Shown: positions 53,901 to 61,667, counted from the first letter of the stretch. The stretch is DNA of 64,000 nt from Archangium lipolyticum (GCF_024623785.1 NZ_JANKBZ010000001.1:248001-312000), one strand, 5' to 3'. Made by a program: numbers and translations. Notes: generated by a model from the letters alone, not told the origin.

Positions 53901-55011
53901 GGTCGAGGTCGAAGTGGACGGACAGAAGCGGCATGAAGTCCGGTTGCTCGACGAGCGGCAACCCTTCGGCTACCCCCCGCTCGATTGGGACAAGTGGCGC
54001 TACAGCCGCCGTGCGGATGGCTCGGTCACCATCGAGCGGGCACCCGGATACAGCGGTGAACAAGGAGTCAAGCTCAGGCTGGATCCCTTGGAGAAACCGG
54101 AGGGGGACATCCGGTGGGGCTTGCGGCAGGAGACGGTCGAGCGCCGGACGTTGGCCGATCGCCAGAAAGCGGCGGCCCAGCGCGACGCGGCGAACCCGAC
54201 CGTTCGCAAGGGCTTCCAGCCGCTGGAAGACGTCATCAACGAAGGCGTTCTCGGACCAGACGGCAAGCCACGTCAGTTCTCGGATGGCGAAGCGGGCCAG
54301 CTCCGGGACTGGGTCACGGTGATGAACCGGATGGGCCTCTCCAAGGAGCAGGTGAAGAGCATCCTCGACGACCTGGCCCCCGGTTATACCGATTCCGCCT
54401 ACGGCAACTTCGTACGCCGGATGCGCCGCGAGATGCTCCAGTTCGTGCGCCAGCAGGACAACCCGATGGCTGTGCTGCGGGAGTTCGTGGTTCATGAGCG
54501 GGACGCGACCGGGAATGTCACCCGGGCGCGGCTGGTCCCCGACAGCTCGACGGCGGGAACACTCTTCCGCGAATACCGCGAGGCCCTGATGGGCCTGGGT
54601 GCCGACCCGGTCACGGGCGAGCCACGGCCTTCGACGATTCCCGGCCTCCAGGCCATCAAGGAGTCCGCGGTGCTCCCGGACGGCACGCAGGCCGACGGTG
54701 TCGTGCTCATCTCCAGAAACCAGCGAGGAGGTCCTTCCGGAGGCCCGGACTCGAAGTACCTGGTGGAGGACAAGGCGGGCCGCCATCCCTACGATCCCCA
54801 GCAGGCTCTTGCCTACTCGAATAAGGTGGTCAACGGCACCATCTCGACGAAGTCAGGCACCTACCAGGGTCTCATCTACGTCTTCGAGAACCATGAAGCC
54901 GCGCAGAGCGCCCTCAACCACATGACCGAAAACAAGATCAGCGACCGCATCTTCATCGCGTACTTCGATGGTGAAGGGAACTTCACCTGGCTGGATAGGA
55001 GCATGGAATGA
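47923..55011 (+). CDS. 2362-aa candidate effector: PLFL repeats, annexin-like repeats, C-terminal PD-(D/E)XK-like domain
   Basis: 2362 residues, by far the largest gene of the window. N-terminus: basic, then three copies of a PLFL(G/R)G motif (residues 47-79), then Pro/Glu repeats (92-112). Long coiled-coil helices fill about 300-800. Annexin-like repeats (LGTDEAAIFRALRGLTREQR at about 898) occur near 815-875, 893-960 and 1255-1310. A hydrophobic region (ASIAVAVVVGAVGAIFTGG, about 1410-1490) precedes a beta-rich linker. The last about 110 residues carry ADGVVLI, then YLVEDK (D2258, E2282, K2284) and PQQALAYSNK, the layout of PD-(D/E)XK nucleases. I infer an injected nuclease toxin, supported by the overlapping downstream candidate immunity gene. 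Confidence 0.7.
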   Translation: MSRTFEPRKRKAEPEELQERLQHRAEAAQQEVASTSETGTVGPTSSLPLFLGGQPRESSVPLFLGGGPRESSVPLFLRGSVSTPTPPAPVPLEEQAPSEEQEPSEEQAPSEELELESDEALTPAPEALPPQAATGADLAAPEVSTGESLEPGPVVSGTEGLAQEGAPSGAVAGVESEPAAEPEAVTDEGMGTGLTMAQDSPPPEPERALAQFRTQVSRRVEAIPNPHVSGGPGMARVQREGEQSVDRVHVVRVRVPASAQQQVPQLPTGVPAIPAATPEEPVPHATFLVEQASNRTLSNQTLPALQLSPRGNMPRLGQRPLSAERLEQVRGALDAGPPVSDPRDEARMQLLSIREGLLQRQEVAPQAGPPIILQQPAPPQPEPLAGQARTQAIEVFASLMADVPTTARDMLRDVRLALMGGEPPQGQESLGEAEMLPELEQSLGAQLGTIATEAGVAGRQLDEAVLLRREQLAAQAQQASSDVNQCVADQTQSLSSAGQELSSTVATERQRLDAQADAVQASLAGGTPEDLVRVKRDRLLSNVNRMAARQSARYRQARETREAELAPRESEYTGAYEAVTQRDVFQLREAPPADQTPEQLQALIQTSEDWGRERRDEVVRTFGDFRTAIQRESQSFTEGLDQAAEQAREEIRDWAATQTGETRGFFTRLFERWTDWSEQARANAQAWEELRNQETAALVGEQLDLLTRLQDAEAHGISEQQVLEANRLTREQEAVVRAFFHRDRSRPVDPIAIVAAAVRARLLASRRSELEQRLRALVLERCSVDQLETIGNQRGPLNPSRVRERGNAINRALHGGIFGMNETEAAMEQLGGLNEFQALALRKYYKDTFGDELDDDLRSELHEGEFDRAQALLSGRQEEALAAQLFSATQEQFLGTSLGTDEAAIFRALRGLTREQRDAVERIYRERYHQDLRTDVLEDLGDWTTSTTHDTERATALFELNVARADAIALDQALYFGGSSRRQDAEAVYQQISQDVQQQAQREGWTTARMQEEMSRRTREVTREYDARYANEPVLVPQPDGSYQQVPRGSLQQSIERTTFGGERDLLVALSEANQSAADAARIRIERESLFQSSDTQINSTIESQYTRALEDTRRDLEAERRALQDPSAASRDRGAVSPEVAALARRREDLQRDLRARAASARPPWDENTYFREQQLVEQQIEGEITELARRRASGYMTAMTAGYQQRYGETVEQVVRENVQNQILGFGGDRRDEALTRLRQGGYLDAYQQFDFAERAGEGDRILQSLQNLPPDELQRVRERWEANHRGRSFDEAALSAASGEHSVDVQVALRGRPQTLDELVAQESMRVQLQRDSGVLTGWVADPERATMEHRLQQLREQRERLRDPRLREDPDRMLAAIGETRVHAEVVQQAAQDHREAVASVTESIANAASIAVAVVVGAVGAIFTGGASAAVALAIIASLASTATSMGTRALFMGRAYGRQQMYTDMAVGVVDAVVAALTAGMGNRLLGIRQVATSVAERQVAQQAQRQILARMRDFTVRQMSRLGDVGRLTRSVHAIEFLERMAAQEASWYSRLAAHAISQTVENVVQAVPSAVVGSALESRNWEGGNPLLNILGSSGEQVLHGAVMGLAMSGAHASAGHVWGFIRGPRLGVDTHPMPPERLTGEQRQAHLREYLEMHPGRTEADFDATVAREHAQALADYEQARTYRESVQGEVSDSLRAGGHPDVSDVPVTVLGPIEFQRLRASGDATMSPDGHAAIVVRDGQAHVVMRAGADPASVRELVSHLAERVEPGTHGRTKNPAEALPRDLRNRVPIEVNPKLTGETVQVHYIEHDGLIVGTWIEIGPNARAIDIEMHADTARAMRRLQGASGRVLRLKDRLGTWFGLHGEKAGPGTTAFEARLEVEKLPRIIQERAAALQRAGGIDTPEGQHIAIEMAMLQDQLTHFEQVVRSMELEPGVGYVAAKKPVPADYPSEEGQHWFWRRSNGEWHPVQRADAPKPGEHQRWTRVEVEVDGQKRHEVRLLDERQPFGYPPLDWDKWRYSRRADGSVTIERAPGYSGEQGVKLRLDPLEKPEGDIRWGLRQETVERRTLADRQKAAAQRDAANPTVRKGFQPLEDVINEGVLGPDGKPRQFSDGEAGQLRDWVTVMNRMGLSKEQVKSILDDLAPGYTDSAYGNFVRRMRREMLQFVRQQDNPMAVLREFVVHERDATGNVTRARLVPDSSTAGTLFREYREALMGLGADPVTGEPRPSTIPGLQAIKESAVLPDGTQADGVVLISRNQRGGPSGGPDSKYLVEDKAGRHPYDPQQALAYSNKVVNGTISTKSGTYQGLIYVFENHEAAQSALNHMTENKISDRIFIAYFDGEGNFTWLDRSME

Positions 55012-55991
55012 TTCCAGACGGCCTCATGTTGCACGCGTCGCTGGAACGGGAACGCATGGCGGACGTGGTCGAGACCTGCCTCGCGGCAATCGCCGACGCC
55101 GGCGCCGGTCCCATTGTCGCCTGGGCGAGCCCGCAGAGCGCCGCACGGCAGACAATGGAGGAGTGGCCAGCGGCCCTGACGCGGATGCGCTCGCAGCAGC
55201 CGCAGAGCGTGCGGGTCGTGCTCTCGGGGGAGAAGCGGGAGGCGATGATCTACAATAATGAGTCTCCCTGGGGCGTGAAGATCGACTTCAACGTGGGAAG
55301 TAGCAGGGCTTCCGAATTCGGGGGCCGTCTGGCCGCGCTCGCGGACATCGCCCACCAGCTCTTGCGCCGAGGCGGCATCAAGACGCTCTCGGTGCGCAGG
55401 CAGGGAGGTGGCGCGGAGTGTCTCCCTGAAGTCCCCATCGCCAAGACTGATCGCCACGTCGTGGTGACCACGGAGCGCGAGGTCGCCGCCGAGTATGAGG
55501 ATCCCCAGGCGTTCTGGGCCGCCTGGGACAGACGCGAACAGGTGGGGGAGCAGGTGCTGCTGTTCAGGGCCATGAACGCCTCCGACAACGTCTCCTACCT
55601 GCGCGCTGTGCTGGAACACCAGGCCACGATGGCTCGCGCCGCCAGGCCCCAGCGCACGCGCTACTTCTCGCCGCGCATCCGGCCCGAGGAGCGCCCCCTC
55701 TACTCCGCGGGGGAGCCACGCCTGCTGCCCGTCGGCTACGAGGCCACGTCACGCACGGTGGAGTACTCGTGCCTGGTGGAGCCGGACGAGCACATCCACC
55801 TCTGGGAAATCAACGCGCTCAGCGATCAGATCCAGGACAAGAAGCTGGCCGACGGCCGGCAGATCGACACGGTGCGCGTCGTCTTCTTCGACAAGCAGAT
55901 GGCGATGCGCGAGAAGAGACCGCTGCTGGACGTGGGAGCGCGAGTCTTCTTCCAGAAGGACGCCACCCAGACGGAAGAGGTCCTGGAGTGA
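55008..55991 (+). CDS. Candidate immunity protein for the effector
   Basis: 327 residues, family unknown, predicted cytoplasmic. ATG 55008 overlaps the effector's TGA (ATGA), so it is translationally coupled to the effector. Visible segments are GAGPIVAWASPQSAARQTME, then SVRVVLSGEKREAMIYNN and DEHIHLWEINALSDQIQDK; it is acidic and mixed alpha/beta. An immediately following, overlapping gene after a toxin C-terminal domain is the usual place for an immunity gene. Alternatives are a chaperone or adaptor. Confidence 0.55.
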   Translation: MIPDGLMLHASLERERMADVVETCLAAIADAGAGPIVAWASPQSAARQTMEEWPAALTRMRSQQPQSVRVVLSGEKREAMIYNNESPWGVKIDFNVGSSRASEFGGRLAALADIAHQLLRRGGIKTLSVRRQGGGAECLPEVPIAKTDRHVVVTTEREVAAEYEDPQAFWAAWDRREQVGEQVLLFRAMNASDNVSYLRAVLEHQATMARAARPQRTRYFSPRIRPEERPLYSAGEPRLLPVGYEATSRTVEYSCLVEPDEHIHLWEINALSDQIQDKKLADGRQIDTVRVVFFDKQMAMREKRPLLDVGARVFFQKDATQTEEVLE

Positions 55992-57526
55992 CGCTCCACT
56001 GGCCCGCGGAGCGAAGCCCTCGAGCGGCCGTGGTCGTCCTCGCTCCCGAGGCGCGGTTGGCGGCACTCGAGGCACTGCTCGCATCCGAGGGCTGGACGCG
56101 AGAGCCCGACCGCGCCGCGATGAACGCGGGACAGTCCGAGCCGGTGTTCGTGAGCTGGTCTCTGCCCGAGCGTGATGGCGAGATCGACTACACCTTCGAA
56201 CCCGAGACGGGGGTCCGGTTCCTGGAGGTGCGTGGCCCCGACGCGCTGGCTCACGCCGATGCACTCGGGCGCAACCTGCCGGCCGTCACCCGCTCCGGCG
56301 TGGAGCGGTTGCTCCGGGCCACGGCGCCTGACGAGGTGCGCCAGGGCCTCAGGATGGCGGGCCTCCTACGCGACGGCAGCCTGGCGCGGGGAGTGCTCGC
56401 TCAGCTCGAACATGCCGACCCCTCGGTGCGCGAGCTCGCGCGGGAGATCCTCGAGCACGCGCTCACGGAGATGGCCCCCGCGCGCGGAGGAATGGACGAC
56501 GCCCTGGCGCTCTTCCTCGCCACGCCGGACCCTCGCACCCGCAGACAGATACTGCGCTGGCTCGGGAAGGACCACCCGGCGTTGACGGCCAGGATCGAAC
56601 AGGTACTCGAAGCCGCGCTCGAGGATCCAGACTGGGAGGTGCGCGCCACGGCGTTGCTCCTCACCGGCCGCTACGGTGCCCGCCGTCTTGCGGGCGGCGT
56701 GCGGAGCTGCAGGCTCTCCAACGAGGGAGGGCTCGGGCCCACGCGCCACGATGCTCCCCTGTTCGAGACGGCGCGCCGGGCGGTGCTGCACCTCCTCGCG
56801 GGCCAACCTCTGCCGTCCGAGTCCGCGGTGACGTTGCCCGCTCAACGCGAGCAGCTCCAGGTGGCCCGCTGCATCCTCGGGAACCCGGTCGCTCGAGACC
56901 ATGTGTTCCTGCTCTTCCAGGCCCTCACCGAGCCTTTGCCACCAACGCCCGCCGGTCCGCCGCCGCCCCCCCTGCCCCGGACCCTCCTGGCCACGCCAGA
57001 GGGCTACCGGTTCGAGCCGCTGGCGCTGCCCCTGGCATGGGTTCCTCCCCTCCCCCACTGGCTGGGCGACGAACAGCCCGGCATGGCCGTCCCGAATCCC
57101 ATCCGGCGCGTCACTCCCCCGGCGGGCTTCCTGATCACGGCGACATGGTTTTCGCCTCCGCAACAGGAGGGGCCGTTCCACCTCACCTTCGAGCAGGCGG
57201 AAACCTGGGCCGCCACGCTGAGCCAGAGGTTCGGCGTGCGCTTCCGGTTGCCGACCGCCGATGAGTGGGAGATGGCGGCGCGCGGTCCGGACGGGCGCCT
57301 GTTCCCCTGGGGAAACGGGATGGAGTCATCGCCCGGAGCCACGTCCCCCTGGGGATGCGGAGACCTCTTCCGTTTCGGGGGTGAATGGACCCGCGCGGTG
57401 ACGGAAGCGGGTGGGCCCGTGGTCTGCGGGAGCTCCCGCCGGGGTTGTGCATGGCGCGCCCAGGTGGAACCGACCCGGACGGGCGTGGGCGTTCGCTTCG
57501 TCGTCGAGCGCTCCGTCAGCCTCTGA
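55988..57526 (+). CDS. HEAT-like repeats plus formylglycine-generating-enzyme-like domain
   Basis: 512 residues; GTG 55988 overlaps the previous stop (GTGA). Residues about 95-230 are HEAT-like helical repeats (LEHADPSVRELAREILEHAL, then LEDPDWEVRATALLLTGRYG). The C-terminal about 140 residues carry RFRLPTADEWEMAARGPDG and LFPWGN, the FGE-sulfatase/SUMF1 signature also used in C-type-lectin-like folds. A Pro-rich linker joins them. Some FGE-fold proteins only bind ligands, and the catalytic cysteines were not verified. It ends the locus and overlaps the convergent LysR gene by 11 bases. Confidence 0.72.
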   Translation: MTLHWPAERSPRAAVVVLAPEARLAALEALLASEGWTREPDRAAMNAGQSEPVFVSWSLPERDGEIDYTFEPETGVRFLEVRGPDALAHADALGRNLPAVTRSGVERLLRATAPDEVRQGLRMAGLLRDGSLARGVLAQLEHADPSVRELAREILEHALTEMAPARGGMDDALALFLATPDPRTRRQILRWLGKDHPALTARIEQVLEAALEDPDWEVRATALLLTGRYGARRLAGGVRSCRLSNEGGLGPTRHDAPLFETARRAVLHLLAGQPLPSESAVTLPAQREQLQVARCILGNPVARDHVFLLFQALTEPLPPTPAGPPPPPLPRTLLATPEGYRFEPLALPLAWVPPLPHWLGDEQPGMAVPNPIRRVTPPAGFLITATWFSPPQQEGPFHLTFEQAETWAATLSQRFGVRFRLPTADEWEMAARGPDGRLFPWGNGMESSPGATSPWGCGDLFRFGGEWTRAVTEAGGPVVCGSSRRGCAWRAQVEPTRTGVGVRFVVERSVSL

Positions 57527-58436
57527 GCAGCCCTCTCGCAAGGGCCAGGAACTCCGAGCGCAGCCACTGGTTGCGTGGCTCACCATCCACCTGTCGGTGC
57601 CAGTAGAGGTGGATTTCCACCGGAGGGAGTATCACTGGCATCGGCAGGAGCCGGATGCCAAGGGTGGCGCTGAGCGCCTCCGCCTGGCGCCGTGGAATCG
57701 TGAGGAGCAGGTCCGAGTCAGCGACGACGCGGCACGCCGCCTCGTAGTGCTGGCAGCGCAAGGCGATCTCGCGCTGGTAACCCAGACGGCTGAGCACCAG
57801 ATCCTCGAGGGTCAGGCCCGTGCGCCGTGAGGACACGGTGACGTGCCGGGCGGCCAGATAGGCCGATACATCCAGCTTCCTCCGCCGCGCGCTCACCACG
57901 CAGAAGGTGTCTCGCAGCAGCGGCGTGTGGTGCAGGTCGGCGCCGGTCGACTGCGCCACGTCGATGGCCAGGTCCAGTCTCCCCGACGCCAGATCCCTCT
58001 CCAGCCCGGCCCGGTCGAGCCGTACGCTCGCGATCCGGACCTGCGGGGCGCTCTCGCGCAGGCGCGTGACGAGCTGCGGCAGGAGCGACGGTTCGAGCAC
58101 ATCGTTCATCGCGACGGTGACCTGGACGACATCGCGCCGGGCGTCGAAGTGACGGGTGCGATGCACGGCCTGCTGGAGCAGGGCGAGCGCCTCCAGGATC
58201 CCAGGTGCCAGGCGCTCGGCGAGCGGGGTGGGCACCACACCGCGCCCCTGGCGGACGAAGAGCGGATCGTCCAGTTGCTCGCGCAGGCGCGCCAGGGCGT
58301 GGCTCACCGCCGACTGGCTGAGGAACAGGATCTCCGCGGCCCGCGTGAGGTTCCGCTCCCGGTAGATGACGTCGAACACCCGGAAGAGGTTGAGGTCGAG
58401 CTGGGCCAGCCACCCCGATTCATGAGCCTCGTTCAT
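57516..58436 (-). CDS. LysR family transcriptional regulator
   Basis: 306 residues. The winged helix-turn-helix lies at about 14-70 (LNLFRVFDVIYRERNLTRAA, then FLSQSAVSHALARLREQLDD), followed by the effector-binding domain. ATG 58436 is chosen because the residues before it lose the family match; the frame stays open much further upstream by chance. It diverges from the acyl-CoA dehydrogenase operon with a 78-base gap, and LysR genes usually control the divergent neighbour, so the ligand may be a fatty acid or acyl-CoA. I see no convincing T-N11-A site. Confidence 0.92.
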   Translation of the reverse strand: MNEAHESGWLAQLDLNLFRVFDVIYRERNLTRAAEILFLSQSAVSHALARLREQLDDPLFVRQGRGVVPTPLAERLAPGILEALALLQQAVHRTRHFDARRDVVQVTVAMNDVLEPSLLPQLVTRLRESAPQVRIASVRLDRAGLERDLASGRLDLAIDVAQSTGADLHHTPLLRDTFCVVSARRRKLDVSAYLAARHVTVSSRRTGLTLEDLVLSRLGYQREIALRCQHYEAACRVVADSDLLLTIPRRQAEALSATLGIRLLPMPVILPPVEIHLYWHRQVDGEPRNQWLRSEFLALARGLLRG

Positions 58437-58514
58437 GGCAACACATGACCAACATTCACTGGCTTCATCAAGGCCCTCGACCGCAGGATCGCCGCCGTAC
58501 CGAAGGGGCCCCTC

Positions 58515-59759
58515 ATGAACTTCGAGCCGAGTGACCGTTCCAAGCAGTACCGCGAGCGCGTGCAGCGCTTCATCCGCGACCACATCCAGCCGGTGGAGGC
58601 GCAGTATTGGGCGCAGGTCCGCGCGGCGGACCATGGCGGCGACTGGCGGCGCTGGAAGGTGCCCTCCCTCATGGAGGAGCTCAAGGCGCGTGCCCGGGCG
58701 GAAGGCCTGTGGAACCTGTTCCTTCCCGACCCGAAGCTCGGCGCCGGCCTCAGCACCCTGGAGTACGCGCCCATCGCCGAGGAGATGGGGCGCAGCTTCA
58801 TGGCGCCGGAGGTCTTCAACTGCAACGCCCCGGACACCGGCAACATGGAGGTGCTCTGGAAGTATGGCTCCGAGGAGCAGAAGGCCCGCTGGCTCACGCC
58901 GCTGCTCGCCGGGGAGATCCGCTCCGTCTTCTGCATGACCGAGCCCGATGTGGCCTCCTCGGACGCCACCAACATGCAGGCCACCGTCGTCGTCGAGGGC
59001 GATCAGGTGGTGCTCAACGGGAAGAAGTGGTGGTCGAGCGGCCTCGGCAACCCCCGGGCCCGGATCGCCATCTTCATGGCCCGTACACCCGATTCGGCGG
59101 CGGACCGCCACCACCAGCACTCGATGGTGCTGGTGCCTCTGGACGCTCCCGGTGTCGAGATCCAGCGCATGCTCCCGGTGTACGGCGACTACGACGCGCC
59201 CCACGGCCACGGCGAGGTGCACTTCCACGACGTGCGGGTACCTCTCGCCAACGTCATCGGGGGCCCCGGCATGGGCTTCGAGATCGCCCAGGGACGTCTC
59301 GGCCCCGGCCGCATCCACCACTGCATGCGCTGCATCGGCGCCGCGGAGCAGGCGCTCGATCTGATGATCGACCGCGGCATGAAGCGCACCGCCTTCGGCA
59401 AGCCCCTGCTCAACCTCGGCGGCAACCGCGAGCGCGTCGCCGAGGCCCGCATCGCGATCGACCAGGCCCGCCTGCTCACCCTCTACGCCGCCTGGAAGCT
59501 GGACGAGCTGGGCGCCCTGGGCGCGATGAACGAGATCTCCGCCATCAAGGTCGTCGCCCCCAACGTGCTCCAGAAAGTCGTGGATGACGCCATCCAGATC
59601 CACGGCGGGGCCGGAGTGTCCCAGGACACGCCGCTCTCGGGCTTCTTCGCCCAGGCGCGCAGTCTGCGGCTGGCGGACGGACCGGACGAGGTGCACAAGG
59701 GCGTCATCGCCCGCATCGAGCTCGCCCGGCGCGGGTTCTCCAGGAGCCGCGAGTCATGA
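58515..59759 (+). CDS. Acyl-CoA dehydrogenase
   Basis: 414 residues of the ACAD family, FAD-dependent alpha/beta-desaturation of acyl-CoA. Signature segments include FCMTEPDVASSDATNMQATV in the middle domain, then RTAFGKPLLNLGGNRERVAE and a C-terminal DAIQIHGGAGVSQDTPLSGF. It belongs to the branch resembling ACAD10/11 proteins, which fits the kinase-fold gene two places downstream. First gene of a four-gene operon, followed with a 4-base overlap by the SDR. Confidence 0.93.
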   Translation: MNFEPSDRSKQYRERVQRFIRDHIQPVEAQYWAQVRAADHGGDWRRWKVPSLMEELKARARAEGLWNLFLPDPKLGAGLSTLEYAPIAEEMGRSFMAPEVFNCNAPDTGNMEVLWKYGSEEQKARWLTPLLAGEIRSVFCMTEPDVASSDATNMQATVVVEGDQVVLNGKKWWSSGLGNPRARIAIFMARTPDSAADRHHQHSMVLVPLDAPGVEIQRMLPVYGDYDAPHGHGEVHFHDVRVPLANVIGGPGMGFEIAQGRLGPGRIHHCMRCIGAAEQALDLMIDRGMKRTAFGKPLLNLGGNRERVAEARIAIDQARLLTLYAAWKLDELGALGAMNEISAIKVVAPNVLQKVVDDAIQIHGGAGVSQDTPLSGFFAQARSLRLADGPDEVHKGVIARIELARRGFSRSRES

Positions 59760-60580
59760 GCACCCGGCGCATCTTCATCACCGGCGGCGCCAGCGGGCTC
59801 GGGCGCGCCATCGCCCTGCGCTTCGCCCGGGCGGGCTGGCGGGTCTGCGTCGCCGACGTCAACGACGCGCGCGGGGCGGAGACCGTGGCGGCCCTCACGG
59901 TCCTCACCTCCCACGCCCACTATCTCCGCTGTGATGTGACGCGCGAGGAGGATCTGCGCGCGGCCTCCGAGTGGCTCGCCGCGAACTGGGGCGGCGTCGA
60001 CGTGGTGGTCAACAACGCGGGCGTCGCCCAGGCCGGCGCGATCGAGGATGTCGAGCTCTCCGACTGGCAATGGATCCTCGACATCAACCTCCTGGGTGTC
60101 GTGCGCGGCTGCAAGGTCTTCACGCCGATGTTCAAGCGTCAGGGCCACGGGCACTTCGTCAACGTGGCCTCCATGGCCGGCCTGCTCGATGTGCCGAAGA
60201 TGAGCAGCTACAACGCGTCCAAGGCCGCCGTCGTCTCGCTGTCCGAGACGCTCCAGAACGAGCTCGCCGATGACCACATCGGTGTCAGCGTCGTCTGCCC
60301 CTCCTTCTTCAAGACCAACCTCGCCGAGTCCATGCGCACCTCCGACCCCGGGCTGCGCAAGGCCATGGGCAAGCTGCTCGATCGCTCGCCCATCACCGCG
60401 GACGACATCGCCGGCCAGGTCTTCCAGGCGGTCGAGAAGCGCGGTTTCTACGTCCTCCCCCACCGGGAGGGCCGTCAGGCCTGGCTGATGAAGCGGCTCC
60501 TGCCGCGCGGGCTCTATGCCTCGTTCATGCAGAAGCGCACCCGCAGGATGCGCGGCCACGTCGAGGCCCCGCGGACCTGA
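59756..60580 (+). CDS. Short-chain dehydrogenase/reductase
   Basis: 274 residues, classical SDR. TGGASGLG binds the cofactor, NNAG follows, NVASMAG holds the catalytic Ser and YNASKAA the Tyr/Lys pair. After strand 2 the sequence has VADVNDARG (Asp), which suggests NAD(H). A basic C-terminal tail (MQKRTRRMRGHVEAPRT) extends beyond the fold. ATG overlaps the dehydrogenase stop. Likely a hydroxyacyl-CoA or keto-acid step of the same pathway. Confidence 0.9.
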   Translation: MSTRRIFITGGASGLGRAIALRFARAGWRVCVADVNDARGAETVAALTVLTSHAHYLRCDVTREEDLRAASEWLAANWGGVDVVVNNAGVAQAGAIEDVELSDWQWILDINLLGVVRGCKVFTPMFKRQGHGHFVNVASMAGLLDVPKMSSYNASKAAVVSLSETLQNELADDHIGVSVVCPSFFKTNLAESMRTSDPGLRKAMGKLLDRSPITADDIAGQVFQAVEKRGFYVLPHREGRQAWLMKRLLPRGLYASFMQKRTRRMRGHVEAPRT

Positions 60581-60593
60581 GCGACGAGGACCC

Positions 60594-61667
60594 ATGTCAT
60601 CCACCATTCCCCTCGACGAGGCCAGGGCCGTCCGCACGGGCGAGGAGCTCGATGTTCCCGCCGTGGACGCCTGGCTCAAGACCCAGGTGCCGGCGCTGGA
60701 AGGCACTCCCAAGGTCACCCAGTACGCGGGCGGCGCCTCCAACTGGACCTACCGCCTCGAGTACGCCAACCGCGACCTCATCCTGCGCCGCCCTCCCGCC
60801 GGCACCAAGGCGAAGTCGGCGCACGACATGGCTCGCGAGTTCACGGTGCAGAAGGCACTCAAGCCCTCCTACCCCACCGTGCCCACCATGGTCGGGCTCT
60901 GTCAGGACCCCGCCGTCATCGGCGCCGAGTTCTACGTGATGGAGCGCATCCCCGGCCTCATCCCCCGCTCGCGCCTGCCCCCCGGGTTGCGCCTGGACGC
61001 GGCCCAGACCCGGCGGCTGTGCCTCAACGTCATCGACAAGCTCATCGAGCTGCACCGGGTGGATTACAAGGCCGTGGGGCTCGAGTCGCTCGGCAAGGGA
61101 ACCGGCTACCCCCGGCGGCAGATCGAGGGCTGGTCGGACCGTTATGAGAAGGCGCGCACCTGGAATGTCCCCAGCTTCCGGTACGTGCGCGACTGGCTCG
61201 AGGCCAACACCCCCGACGACATCGCCACCTGCGTCATCCACAACGACTGGCGCTTCGACAACGTGGTGCTCGACCCGGAGGGCCCCACCGAGGTCATCGG
61301 CGTGCTCGACTGGGAGATGGCCACCCTGGGCGACCCGCTGATGGACCTCGGCAACACCCTCGCCTACTGGGTGCACGCGGACGACAACTTCTTGATGCGC
61401 ATGACCCGCCGTCAACCCACCCACCTGCCCGGCATGCTCCGGCGCGAGGAGGTCGTCGCCTACTACCTCGAGCGCACCGGGTTGAAGCCCGCGAGCTGGA
61501 CCTTCTACGAGGTCTACGGCCTGTTCCGCCTCGCCGTCATCGCCCAGCAGATCTACTACCGCTACCACCACAAGCAGACGCGCAACCCCGCCTTCAAGAA
61601 CTTCTGGATCCTCGTCAACTCCTTCGACTGGCGCTGCCGGAGCATCATCAAGAAGGGGGGCCGCTGA
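60594..61667 (+). CDS. Phosphotransferase of the APH/ACAD10-like family
   Basis: 357 residues. It shares its whole layout with 6747-7832: RTGEELDVPAVDAWLKTQVP, LRRPPAGTK, the catalytic HNDWRFDN and DWEMATLGDP. ATG 60594 follows the SDR stop by 13 bases (GAGGACCC upstream). In this operon it probably phosphorylates a 4-hydroxyacyl-CoA or related acid before the dehydrogenase, as in human ACAD11; this is inferred from family and context. Confidence 0.9.
   Translation: MSSTIPLDEARAVRTGEELDVPAVDAWLKTQVPALEGTPKVTQYAGGASNWTYRLEYANRDLILRRPPAGTKAKSAHDMAREFTVQKALKPSYPTVPTMVGLCQDPAVIGAEFYVMERIPGLIPRSRLPPGLRLDAAQTRRLCLNVIDKLIELHRVDYKAVGLESLGKGTGYPRRQIEGWSDRYEKARTWNVPSFRYVRDWLEANTPDDIATCVIHNDWRFDNVVLDPEGPTEVIGVLDWEMATLGDPLMDLGNTLAYWVHADDNFLMRMTRRQPTHLPGMLRREEVVAYYLERTGLKPASWTFYEVYGLFRLAVIAQQIYYRYHHKQTRNPAFKNFWILVNSFDWRCRSIIKKGGR

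Noticed and set aside
13668-57526. Prophage
   Set aside because: Tail genes are complete, but there is no terminase, portal, capsid, holin, endolysin or integrase; the ATPase, DUF4255 and effector genes point to an eCIS.
13668-57526. Type VI secretion system
   Set aside because: No TssJ, TssL, TssM, TssK or ClpV gene; the sheath belongs to the phage/Afp type and not to the TssB/TssC pair.
57516-59696. A 726-residue minus-strand open frame including the LysR gene
   Set aside because: Residues before the Met at 58436 do not look like a LysR N-terminus and lie opposite the acyl-CoA dehydrogenase gene; the extension is an antisense artefact of high GC.
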